Shown here piece by piece: positions 33,118 to 43,141 of a stretch of DNA of 64,000 nt. The stretch spans positions 78,656,476-78,720,475 of the forward strand of contig OY726571.1 of the NCBI GenBank assembly GCA_963383645.1, in the 5' to 3' direction. Position numbers and translations under genes: made by a program. Position 1 is the stretch's first letter. Every line of letters begins with the position of its first letter. The DNA comes from Muscardinus avellanarius (Eukaryota; Chordata; Mammalia; Rodentia; Gliridae). The notes under the pieces are model-generated. The model did no database searches. It was given only the letters and a program-made list of their open reading frames with translations, and was not told where the DNA came from.

Positions 33118-33898
33118 AAAGGACAAACAGTAGAATTGGGTAGACCGAAGCCAAAGGGGAGGGCCCAGGGGAGAGCATGAAGGACAGGAATGAGTATCAT
33201 CACCTCACAGCTAGAAAGATGGAGGGCTGGGAGGAGCCATTGACAAGGATCCCCCTGCCCACCTTCAGGGATTGCCCCTGGCTGCAGTTATTTTTGGGTA
33301 ATATTGGAAGGAATTACCTGCTGCTATTCCATCTCTATCTTCCTCCTCCTTCTCCCCTCTTCTCTCTTCCATCTTTTCTCTTCCCCCTCCTTCCTTTTCT
33401 TTCTCCCTCACCTTTTTCTGGCTAGCTTGATAAATTTAGACTTGAAGTAGACATTTTCCATAGCCGCATTTAATCCACTGAAGAAGTGTGGGGGGAAAAA
33501 ACTAAGCTGCCTATTACTGAAGCAGGCTACAAAAACAAAAGAAACAGAAAGGAGTCATAAAGAAAGGAGAGGGGAATGGCATTTTAATTGAGAATTGAGA
33601 AGACCCTCGTATTTCTCCAGGACCGTCACTCCCTAAACTAGGCTCTCTCTAGACCTATCACTCCCAGATTCCCCGGAACACTATAAATCTTAACGTTAAG
33701 CAAAAGCCCACTCACTTATGATAATTATCTTGTGCACTGTTAATGAACTCTCCAAATGAATGGCTTATACAAAAGAGATAGAATATCTTCAGAAACCTGT
33801 AATGGGGGACTTTTCAGCATTATCTATTTATCCAATAATGGAGATCAAGTCAAGAAAACGACCAGGCCACCATGAATAGTCATGTGGTCACTGGAGGG
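33118..33898. other. sequence beside the LINE-1, nothing recognised
   Basis: 33340-33420 is pyrimidine-rich. The remainder may belong to an old LTR or other repeat but I cannot assign it. Confidence 0.35.
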
Positions 33899-33990
33899 CT
33901 GATCCTAACTTTACTTTGTAAACTAGAGAAATGTACTAGTATGATTGTATAAGAGAGCCTAATGCCAGCAGTGTATGGGCATGGTGCCAT

Positions 33991-34049
<59 letters not shown>

Positions 34050-34625
34050 TATCTTCCCATGCCCACTCCTCACCAGATTTCCTTAAAAAAAAAAAAAGAA
34101 CTGTGAACCCCCGAAGCAGGTCTCTCTCTTGAGACAACTGGCACTCTCCCTTGAACATGTATTTCTCCCTTTCCTAAATAAATCTTGGTACTTCTACTGA
34201 CACATGCTGAAATCCTTTGCTGTCCTAAGTTGAGTTCCTCTATTCTTAGGGAATTCCTCGGACTCTCTTCTCTAGCTACCTTTTCTCCCACCACACTATG
34301 TCACATTGGAAAAGAAAGTTTTCTGCCATTTGCTTCACAGTGCTCTGGTTTGGGGAAATTGGGAGACAATTTGGACATACTATGATCAACTTCATATTTA
34401 TTCCAGGAAAATACACTTGAGAAAACACATTATTCTTGGTACACCATAAGAGTGTTCTTTTCCTACTTCTTTGTAATCTATCTTATTGGTTTCTGCCCAA
34501 GAGCCTACTTCAATGGTTCTTCAGCTTATTTGTCTTGGATGAGCAAGACAGTGTGGGAACTTCTTCAGTTTTGTACCTGAAGATTGCTACCTTGGGATTT
34601 TGTATAGAATAGCAGAATGCTCCTG
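33899..34625 (+). repeat. local direct repeat, copy A
   Basis: 33899-34046 ('ctgatcctaactttacttt' to a CA run) matches 35234-35374 at over 90 percent by eye. 34334-34452 ('ctctggtttggggaaattggg' to 'accataagag') matches 35394-35510. Weaker similarity continues to about 34625. Copy A has about 290 extra bases (34047-34333) between the two matching blocks. Could be an old LTR pair, a dispersed repeat or a local duplication. Confidence 0.8.
33991..34046. repeat. (CA)n microsatellite
   Basis: About 28 CA units inside repeat copy A. Confidence 0.97.
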
Positions 34626-34943
34626 TTTAATAACTTCTAATCCCAGAGAAACCATGGAGCTGCCTGATGTGATATGGAATGGTTTGCACCATAAGGAGCT
34701 TTGCAGATGGCTAAGATGGGCAACACTGGATGTTTAATATGTGTTGACTTACTTTCTTCAGTTGGATTGAGTAAAATTGAGCAGAATTGCCCAAGCTCAT
34801 GAGGGAAGTGAATGATTTTCCTATTGCACATAACTAATACTACAAACTGTACAAGGACTGTAATGAACAAACATCAACTGATAGGGTTTGTATATATTTT
34901 AGAGCAGTACTCACAGAAATGTGGTACCCTATGTTTATTCTGA
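34626..34943. other. sequence between duplicated blocks, nothing recognised
   Basis: No repeat family or gene seen. Confidence 0.35.
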
Positions 34944-35162
34944 TTTTTTTTTTTTTTTTTTTTGGTGGTGGTGATGGAGATTGAACCTAGGGACATTCTA
35001 CCTCTGAGCTACACCCCCTTCCCTTTTTATTTTTGTTTTGAAACAAGGTCTCATGAGTTGCTGAAAGTCTTGCTAAGTTCCTGAGGCTTGCCTTAAACCT
35101 GAAATCCTCCTATTTTAGTCTCCTAAATATTGAGATTACAGGTATATACCACCATACCCAGC
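34944..35162 (-). repeat. B1-dID SINE, old copy
   Basis: T run, dID 'gatggagattgaaccta', linker, B1 ending 'accaccatacccagc'. Lies between the two duplicated blocks. Confidence 0.9.
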
Positions 35163-35233
35163 TCAGGAAAAAAAATTTTTTTTAAGTAAATAAATTTTCC
35201 TTGGCATTGACTTCTATGTTAAGCAACTTAAAT

Positions 35234-35323
35234 CTGATCCTAACTTTACTTTGTAAACTAGAGAAATGTACCAGTATGATTGTATAAGAGAGTCCAGTGC
35301 CAGCAGTGTATGAGCATGGTGCA

Positions 35324-35377
<54 letters not shown>

Positions 35378-35645
35378 GCAGTTGAATGCACTATTCCGAG
35401 TGTTCTGGCTTGGGAAAATTGGGACATGATTTAGACATCCTGTGATCATCTTCATATTTACTCCAGGAAAATACACTTGAGAAAATACATTATTCCTAGT
35501 TTACCATAAGAGCCCACATTTTGTTATTTAATTCATTCTCTGATTTATATCTTTATAATTTATTCAGTAGAGCTAATAAGCAAGGCAGTGCTGCTTAGTG
35601 AGTAGATTTAGTTTCCCAAATAGAAAAGTTCAAGAATGCTCTGCT
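35234..35645 (+). repeat. local direct repeat, copy B
   Basis: Partner of the block starting at 33899. Holds its own CA run (35325-35374). Lacks the 34047-34333 segment of copy A. Confidence 0.8.
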
Positions 35646-36603
35646 GTTCTACAAAACAAACTGCTGAGTTGTGGATGTGATTTTTGTATCGTTTTTACCC
35701 CCTTCTTCCCAGTTATCTTTTAGTCCCATATATATCCTCTTCTCTCCCTAACCCCTTTTGATCCAAGGACATAACTTTCAGGAAAGAAACCTGGAGGTGT
35801 TTTGATATAATTATATTTGGGATGAGAATTCTGTTCAATATAGCATCGCTGGTAAATTTAGTCATTTATAGGATTCTGCCCAGACCACGAATGCCCTTTG
35901 CTTCACAGTTTTCTTCTGGGATCAGACTAAATTTGAGGTTTTTTTTTTTTTTTTTTATAAAAAATACATTCTAGAAAGGATATTGGCTAGTAGAAGTTTC
36001 CTTAATCAATCTGGTTATAATAGAAATGTTCCAATCTCCCTTCCCTAATTTTTCTCCCATATAAAACCAGAGATTAATAAACTGGTGTCATCTCTATCAG
36101 ACTGGTGAGAAATTCTGCCAAGAGTGGTTTACAAAAAGCAGCTCTGGGTTAACCTAAAGTGGGCAAGAGATTAACAACACAAGGTCCTTGTTTCTCTTTT
36201 AAATTACACACAAATTTACAAATAAGTAATCAAATTCATTGTTAATATTATGCTCACGTAAGAGGGGATGCTTAGCCCCAAACCAGAACTTCTTAATTCC
36301 CTTTGACCATTCTCTCCTCTTCTGAGATACGCGTGTCTGTCCCCATCCTGTGTCGAGTGAGTATCAGTACGGCACACATCAACGGTGTGAACGCACCCCA
36401 TTGTGGTTGTATGTCTATGTGTGGACTGGGAGTCTGCCCCAGAATTATAGCTGGTGGAAGAAGGTCTGTAGCAAGGAAGCCCTGGCTCACTTCAAAAGCT
36501 GTTTGCCCAGCCCTACAAGGTTGGACATGTTCTCCCTGGCTGGGAAGTTACAGCTCTACCCTTGGGCTGGACTCCACCCCCTCTCTTCTTTATTCCTTCC
36601 CAG
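35646..36603. other. single-copy or unassigned sequence
   Basis: Nothing recognised apart from an 18-T run near 35940-35957. Confidence 0.35.
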
Positions 36604-36728
36604 GAGCTGTTGAGACCAGGTGTGACTGCCAAGAGGAATCTAGAAAAGCCAAAGGTCCCGTAGCCTGCCACACACGTAAAACCCAGAGGAAATGAGCGGG
36701 GATCAAGGAGAACTGGAGAGCCAAGCAG
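36604..36728 (+). other. possible exon (splice-signal prediction only)
   Basis: 125 bases bounded by a strong acceptor-like sequence (pyrimidine tract 36577-36600, then cag 36601-36603) and a consensus-like donor (AAGCAG|GTGAGC at 36729). All three frames contain stops, but an ATG at 36694 opens a frame (MSGDQGELESQA) running through the donor. It could be a 5' UTR-plus-start exon or a non-coding exon. No family recognised; such pairs also arise by chance. Confidence 0.18.
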
Positions 36729-37555
36729 GTGAGCCACGGCAGGGGTGTGGAGCCAAAGGACGGAAAGGCATCCTTTGGCGTTATGGTTCAGTTGGCAAGA
36801 TCAGGACATGACCTGAGCTTACACTAAATCACCTCACAGCAAATTATTTTTCACCCAGCGCTATAAATGTTAACTTGACTCCACCCACTGTGCCGAGGAC
36901 AGATGAAACATCAAAGACCTGTTCATTAATGTGCAGGTGTGGTCAGGGAGAGTGTCTCTGCTTTCAGGAAAGGGTTAAATCCCAACTCCTTCCTCTCCAC
37001 CCCTCAGGTGAGTCTCTTTCATTTGAAGCCAATCTACATTTTACATAGAGTCTTTTTATGTGGAGTCAGTTTACTGTCTTAGAGAGTCTCTGGTCCCCAT
37101 AACACGGGTGTTCTCCTGCATACATGTGGCGACTGTTGTTTTTCTCCTTTTTAAATATAAAGTTTATGTTGTGCTGTTGGAGTGTATTTATTTCAAAGCA
37201 TCCTTGTAGGTGAATTGAGTCAGACTCTGGTACTTGCTTATTTTTTTATTTTCTTGCACTTTTCAATCCTTGTATCACCGGTTGGAGCCTTATGCAAAGT
37301 TTCAAGCTACAATAGGATTTACCAAGGTTCCATTGTGATTCTGTTTTAGTTTTGAATTTCTGCTTCTTGTTTTCTTTCTGTTTATGTTAAATGCTATTAC
37401 TTTGTGGACAGAAGGTAGTTTAATAAAAGTAAGATAGCAACTGGAATCTCCTTCTGCTCTATACCTCCTAAAAACCATGGAGAACATATGTTCAACTCCT
37501 GTAAAAACATGACACACACATACACACTATTTTTTCTCTCCTAAAAACTCTCTGC
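36729..37555. other. single-copy sequence
   Basis: Contains an inverted repeat CCAAAGGA...TCCTTTGG (36753-36778) and a second donor-like CAG|GTGAGT at 37005-37013. No gene called. Confidence 0.4.
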
Positions 37556-37885
37556 AAGGTTCTTCAATCATTGTATTATTGACTTGAGTTGGGGTAGATA
37601 CTGGGTACTGAACCCATTTCTACCCCTGAACTATACCTCCAGTCTTTTTTCCTTTGAAACAGGGTTCTGCTAAGTTGTTGAGGCTGGTCTCAAACCTGAA
37701 ATCCTCCTGTCTCAGCCTCTCAAATACTGGGATTACAGGTGTGTGCAGCCACACCAGCTATTAATGTATTTTGGGCTGGATAATTCTGTGTGGTTGGGGG
37801 CTGTCCTGTGCTTTATAAAGTGCGTGGTAGCACCCTGGGCCTCTACCTACACTAGATGCCCCCCAGTTGAGAACCACTACTCAGG
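37556..37885 (-). repeat. MER20-type hAT DNA transposon fossil, split by a SINE
   Basis: Left end 'ggttcttcaatca...attattgactt' (37558-37582) and right part 37761-37885 ('ttttgggctggataattctgtg', 'ggggctgtcctgtgctt', 'cctctacctacactagatgcc', and the terminal 'ccccagttgagaaccact') match MER20 in reverse orientation, with an internal deletion before the terminal repeat. Non-autonomous; no transposase. Confidence 0.85.
37590..37760 (-). repeat. B1-dID SINE inside MER20
   Basis: Antisense copy with a diverged dID ('tactgaacccatttctacccctgaactatacc') and B1 to 'gccacaccagct'. Confidence 0.87.
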
Positions 37886-39157
37886 ATTCTCAAGGAAAAG
37901 AAGGTAAAGGAAATAACGCAAAGGAAGAACAGAGAGCTATGGCTTTTGTTACCATTTATTACCTATGTCATCCCCCAAAAAGTAACATTCAAGAGGATGG
38001 AATCTGCCATTAGAATTTCCATTGAGCTGCCGATTTTCTATTCATTTTTGGTTGAAATCTGGTTTAGATTAAGACAACAATTGCAGCTCACTTAGAACAA
38101 GAACTGATTCTAATGCTGTTGTTATCAGTGGAAGAAATCCCAGGTGTTTATGTAACAGGCAGAACGTCCCATGGAGGGGACTCTGATCACGGGGTGTTTA
38201 CACAGTGCTGGACTTTGGGGAGTGGGGAGTATTTGGGGAACAAGATTCACCTGAGACTCAGGTTGAGACCTCAATGGCTGAATGCCTGAGCTGAGTGAGA
38301 AACTCACCCACTCTACACTGTAATTCTGAAGTGTTTTGAATGAGAGCCCAGGTATATTATGACTTAAATACAGGCTCCATGGAACTCACTGTCTCTTATA
38401 GGACTAAAAGCTGTCTTGAATAAGCATGCTTCCTGTGTAAGATTGTAATTCATCTTCTCTGTTCTCAGCCACCCTCCTTCCAAATTTACTCCTACCTCTG
38501 TAGTGGGACTTCTGAGCTGCCAGACAAGTAGGGGCATGTCACTGCTGCGACTTTACATTCAATGTCCTGTTGTCTTTATTTCGGATTTTCCTTTTTCTTT
38601 CTCTCTCTTCTCCCCTTGCACAAACATACACGCTTGCCAGGCACGTTCTGGCTCTTTTTTCTCTTTCTCATCCCCCCGCCCTTGTTTTCTGCCCCTTTCC
38701 TCTGGCTACAGAAGTTGTCAGGTGGCTTGGTTGGCAGCATCTCACCATTTTTGAACTATGTCACCCAGGGACTTCCATTTATTATGCCTTGGGCACGCTC
38801 GTTCTTTAATACTATGTCTCCCTGAGGACTGGTTAATGATCTTTGCAGCAAATGAAGGTGAACTGTAGCCACATTATTGTTATAATACAGCCAGCTCTTT
38901 GGAACAGATTGGGCTGAGCTCTGAACAGCTGGGGCTGGCAGAGCGCGCCCTGCCTCCTCTCGGAAGAGTTCCAGAACTGCCAAATCATCAAACTCGAAGG
39001 GGAAAGAGGGACAAGAAAGGTTATAGGGATAGTGGTTCCTGCAGGTGCTTTTGGTTTTGTGATCTACCTCTTTGAAATTTTCACTAGTTTCTGGATCCGG
39101 GAAAGAACAGACTAATTGAACTCAGGGGCTACTCTCACCACCATAGACCGAGTGTCT
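37886..39157. other. single-copy sequence
   Basis: SINE-free. 38760-39000 includes an E-box-like cagctg (38928). No gene recognised. Confidence 0.4.
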
Positions 39158-39310
39158 CATTGTTCATTTGCAGGCATGGAACATGTCATCAGATAGATGC
39201 TTTTCGGTTGTTGTTATTGTTCCAATGCGTGGCTCTGTTCAATCCATTGGAGCCATTTGTTATTTTAAGGAGAGTTTTGGTTTGCAAAGTGCATGTAACA
39301 CTAATATAAA
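39158..39310 (+). promoter_or_regulatory. SOX/POU-like motif cluster (candidate enhancer)
   Basis: CATTGTTCATTTGCAG at 39158-39173 resembles a SOX site next to a reversed octamer. More SOX-like cores follow (ttattgttcc at about 39213, ccattgg at 39244, tttgttatttt at 39256). Single-copy sequence. Motif reading only. Confidence 0.25.
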
Positions 39311-39462
39311 TGTAAGAATGGTTCTGCTGGGACTTTTGGCTGGTAGCGTGGCTTCCTGGTGTACATAATAAATGGGAAGCAGGTGGAGGAGGGCAGATAT
39401 GATAAACTGGTCACTCAGAGAGTCTGATCCATCTTTTCAAATATGTTTGCCCGTTCGGCAGG

Positions 39463-39496
39463 GGTGTGTGTGTTTGTGTGTGTGTGTGTGTGTGTA
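39463..39496. repeat. (TG)n microsatellite
   Basis: TG run with one interruption. Confidence 0.93.
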
Positions 39497-39779
39497 CGCA
39501 TGTGTGCATGGGGTCTTAAGAACTTGCTGCCAACATTTTTAATATGTAAAATATGATATAAAATATGGTTAAAATTTCCCCCAAAGATGCTAGAAGATCT
39601 GGCTTTGCAGGGACTGCACCTCCTATGGCTGATGTCAGCTATGGTGAGTAAGGGCCACTATGCACCTTCCCTGGGTACCAGGGCCTATGCAGATCACGAG
39701 AACAGTCACTGCAGGAACTCATGGGTACTTCTCCAGATTGGCCTCCACAGGAGGAGCCGGGGAGAGGACAGATGCAGGC

Positions 39780-39940
39780 TTAGGGTTAGGAAGGACTGGG
39801 TTTGAAACTTGGCTTTACTACCAGCATTATCCCCTTGGGCAAGTTACTTTCTAAGTCTTGCTTTCTTCGTGTGTCGATGAGAGTCAGCGTCTCAGCTCGC
39901 ACAGTCCCTGGAATGAGTGCCGAGAGAGCGCATTTGATGT
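39780..39940 (+). repeat. MIR
   Basis: Ordered landmarks 'gactgggtttgaaacttggcttta', 'ccccttgggcaagttactttct', then 'cagtccctggaatgagtgc'. Confidence 0.8.
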
Positions 39941-40310
39941 TTTGTGACTGTGGAGGATGAGTCTACACACTCACTGCCATGGTTTAGAGTTGCCACAGGT
40001 CATGGGTGAGTTGATACCAGCCCTTAATAAGCATTTGTATTACTCAGGACAACAGGGGAGACTTGTGGATGGACCTCTCATGATTCTGTTTTTTGACTCA
40101 CGATCTAAAATATACAGCCTCTCTAAGGGAGTTATCTAGCAGAAACTCACATCATAAGGATTGCACTCGATGAAAAAAAGGAAAAATTACAAATTAGTTC
40201 ATAATAAGTAGACCCTTGGTTTTCTTTTAACTGACACGGGGTTTTGTAATTTGAGATCTAAACTCCTTGAAGTTTCTGTTCCATCTCACTTCACCTTCTC
40301 AAACATACTT
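39941..40310. other. single-copy sequence
   Basis: Nothing recognised. Confidence 0.4.
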
Positions 40311-40555
40311 AAAATCAGGCTGATGGGCGGGCGTGGTGGCGCACACTTGTAATCCTCGCACTTGGGAGGCTGAGACAGGAAGATCACACAGGTTTGAAGC
40401 CAGCCTCAGCTACTTAGTGAGGCTCTCAGCAACTTAGCGAGACTCTGTTTTCAAATAAAATATATATATAAAAAAAATAGGTCAGGGAGTGTAGACCACA
40501 GGTAGAAAGCCCCTGGGTTCCATTTCCAGTACAAAAAAAAAAAAATCAGGCTAAT
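40311..40555 (+). repeat. B1-dID SINE, tier II, with target duplication
   Basis: AAAATCAGGCTGATG at 40311-40325 and AAAATCAGGCTAATG at 40542-40556 (one mismatch). Sense copy with 'cacaggtttgaagccagcc' and a 13-A tail. Confidence 0.93.
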
Positions 40556-40680
40556 GAAATTGGCTGTGGTAACACATCCCTGGAATCCCAGTACTTGGGA
40601 AGCTGAGATAAGAGGATCATGGGTTTCAGGCTAGCCACAGCAACTTATTAAGACCCTGTTTTAAAAATAAAAAAATAAAG

Positions 40681-40920
40681 CTGGGTGTGGTGGTACACGC
40701 TTGTAATCCCAGCATTCAGGAGGCTGAGACCAGAGGATCCTGGTTTGGGGACAGCCTCAGCTACTTAGTGAGGCCCTCCGCAACTTAGAGAGACCCTGTT
40801 TCAAAATAAAGAATAAAAAATAGGGCAGGGGGTGTAGCTCGGGGGTTGAATGTCCCTGGTTTACATCCCCAGACCCGCAAAAATAAAATAAAATAAAATA
40901 AAATTAAAAATTAAAAATAA
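40681..40920 (+). repeat. B1-dID SINE, tier I, nested (first)
   Basis: Full copy from 'gctgggtgtggtggtacacg' to 'catccccagaccc' with an (AAAAT)n tail. Confidence 0.92.
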
Positions 40921-41150
40921 GCTGGGCATGGTAGTGCACATTTGTAATCCCAGTATTTGGGAGGCTGAGACAGGAGGATCCGGGTTTGTGGCCAGCCTCA
41001 GCTACTTAGTGAGGCCCTCCACAACTTAGTGAGACCCTGTTTCAAGATAAAGAATAAAAAATAGGGCTGGGAGTGTAGCTTGTAGGTAGAATCTCCATCT
41101 CCAGTACCACAAAAATAAATAAATAAATTAATTAATAAAAATAAAATAGA
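40921..41150 (+). repeat. B1-dID SINE, tier I, nested (second)
   Basis: Full copy starting directly after the tail of the previous one; dID lacks the 'ccctgggttc' part; tail of AAAT units. Confidence 0.92.
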
Positions 41151-41201
41151 GCTGGGGATATAGCTCAGAGGCAAAATGCCCTTGGGTTCAATCCCCAGTA
41201 C

Positions 41202-41203
<2 letters not shown>

Positions 41204-41282
<79 letters not shown>

Positions 41283-41320
41283 CAGACAGACAGACAGACA
41301 GTCAGTCAGTCAGTCAGTCT
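41204..41320. repeat. (GA)n(GACA)n(GTCA)n compound microsatellite
   Basis: About 24 GA units, then about 12 GACA units with one break, then GTCA units. It begins exactly at the 3' end of the split SINE's dID. Confidence 0.97.
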
Positions 41321-42126
41321 GATAGCTCGATAGCTCTGTGGTCTGAAGATATTAAGAATCTTCCGAAAAAGACTGAACAAAAACTAATTAATTGATACAC
41401 CTCCTTAAAAAAGGAAGCTAAATTTAATATTTGTTAGGCTGGCCATGCAGCACTGAAGATATATTAGTTCTTTGTGCACACAAGCTTTCTCTTTCCATTT
41501 TTCCCCCCTAAAGATTTCTTCTGATTATTACATTCATTTGTAATAATGAATTATAACTTTTCTGTCTCTCGTGTCTGACCTTTGACATCTGTCAGAAGGT
41601 TCCAGTGTACATTTGTGTGTCCCACCAGGTGGGGAGAACGGGTTCCTGGTTATGATGCACACGGTTAGCAAATGCAGGGGTTGTGCCCATTTTCCTCCTT
41701 CCTGCAAAGATGGGGAAAGGGTCCGGCGCAGCATTTTCTTCTTGTGTTCCTGAAGGGGGCCAGATGCTCTGTTGTGATTCAATGAAAGGCCTAATGGAGA
41801 AATCAGCTGGCCAGGTGTTGCTGGTGTCCACAGGGGAGCAGAGGCCCAGAGTGGGAGAAATGCAAGAGGAACAAACGGTGTTGTCTGTTAAGTCCCTCTA
41901 GGCTTTATGAATGGAGTTATAGGTCCATCTGTGGACCTTAAGGTAGAGCCCACACCCAGACCTGCCTCCGGGCGATTGCTCTGGGAAGCTATTCATTGAT
42001 GGGTTCCCTCTGGCCCTGCTCACCTGTGCATAGGAGGCAGGTAACGAGCAGACAGACTGTGGGTGGAGATGGGAGGGGTATAAAGAGAAGATGCTCTGTG
42101 CTTTATAACCTTTCCTCTGCGTCATC
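41321..42126. other. single-copy sequence
   Basis: Nothing recognised. Confidence 0.4.
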
Positions 42127-42335
42127 AAAAAAGTCATGGTGGCCGGGCATGGTGGTGCATGCTTGTAATCCCTGCGCTTGGGAGGCAGAGACAGGAGGAT
42201 CCCGTAGGTTCAAAGCCAGCCTCGCTGGCTTAAGAGACTCTGTTTCTAAATAAAAATATAAAATAGGTCTGGGAGTGTAGCCCGGAGGTAGAAGGGTTCC
42301 ATCCCCAGTACCACCAAAAAAAAGGTAATGGTGGT
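42127..42335 (+). repeat. B1-dID SINE, tier III body with tier I/II-like 3' end
   Basis: Imperfect target repeats AAAAAAGTCATGGTGG (42127-42142) and AAAAAGGTAATGGTGG (about 42319-42334). The B1 has the tier III deletion ('cagcctcgctggcttaagagac') and linker, but the dID ends 'gggttccatccccagtaccacc' without the palindromic change. Confidence 0.92.
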
Positions 42336-42519
42336 GTCGATTAAATCAAAGGAAATATGCCGGTTAATCTCTGGGCATCGTCGGTATTCTCACTGCACAA
42401 AAATGAGGATTTCACATTGAGTTGAGTACATTTCTTACATTTTTGTCAGAACTTCTTCAGATCCCTGACAAAAGTGTGTGGAAGAATTATATAGTTTTGG
42501 ACCCCCAATTGATAATCCC

Positions 42520-42569
<50 letters not shown>

Positions 42570-43098
42570 AGTTTGTTAGAATATATAGATATTTTCTGTT
42601 TTGGTTTTTCCTTGGATTCAGTTTTTTTTTCTTTTAAAATTGTGGTTATTGCCTCAAATCTCATAGTACAGAGGCAGAAAGGAGTAAAAAGAGAAGCCAG
42701 CGTAGGCTCCTGGATACCCGTGGAAACTTTTTACATCATTTCTTTAGGACCTACATAGCAGGTGGGCTTTCCTTGTGGAGCCAAATACCCCCAAATAGGG
42801 GTTTTGCCTTTGCGGACCTGAAGATTTGTTTTGAAAATAAGAAACATATATCCATACAGAAAAAACATACCCCCACACGAACATGATTTATCGTAACCTG
42901 TTCTCCGTGCAGCTCGGACTTTGTAGAAAGTTGTGAAATGTGCCCAAAGAGGCAGGCCACTTTCCCTCTTTTGCTGGGTCAGAATGATTTCTTGAATGCT
43001 GTTAAGAGTTTGGGCAAGGGACAGATTTTCTTAGTCAACAAAGATTAAAAGCCTCTAAGAAAGGCCAGAACTAGAGAAATCTGTGGTCCACACGGTGG
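42336..43098. other. single-copy sequence with a CA repeat
   Basis: Perfect (CA)n at 42524-42562. Otherwise nothing recognised. Confidence 0.45.
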
Positions 43099-43141
43099 AG
43101 TGTGTGTGTGCGTGTGTGCGCATGCGCGCGCGTGTGTGTTT
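43099..43141. repeat. alternating (TG)n/(CG)n tract
   Basis: About 40 bases of strictly alternating purine-pyrimidine with a gcgcatgcgcgcgcg core, a strong Z-DNA candidate. Confidence 0.92.

Larger units (their letters stand above)
40560..41203 (+). repeat. B1-dID SINE split by two nested SINEs
   Basis: B1 part at 40560-40678 and dID part at 41151-41203 ('gctggggatatagctcaga' to 'ccccagtacc') belong to one element. Two complete sense copies sit in its A-rich linker. Confidence 0.88.

Noticed and set aside
40311..41203. tRNA-gene-like strings ('gtagctcagaggtag...ggttcaatcccc')
   Set aside because: They are dID halves of SINEs, lacking a full tRNA cloverleaf; the same holds for all other copies in the window.
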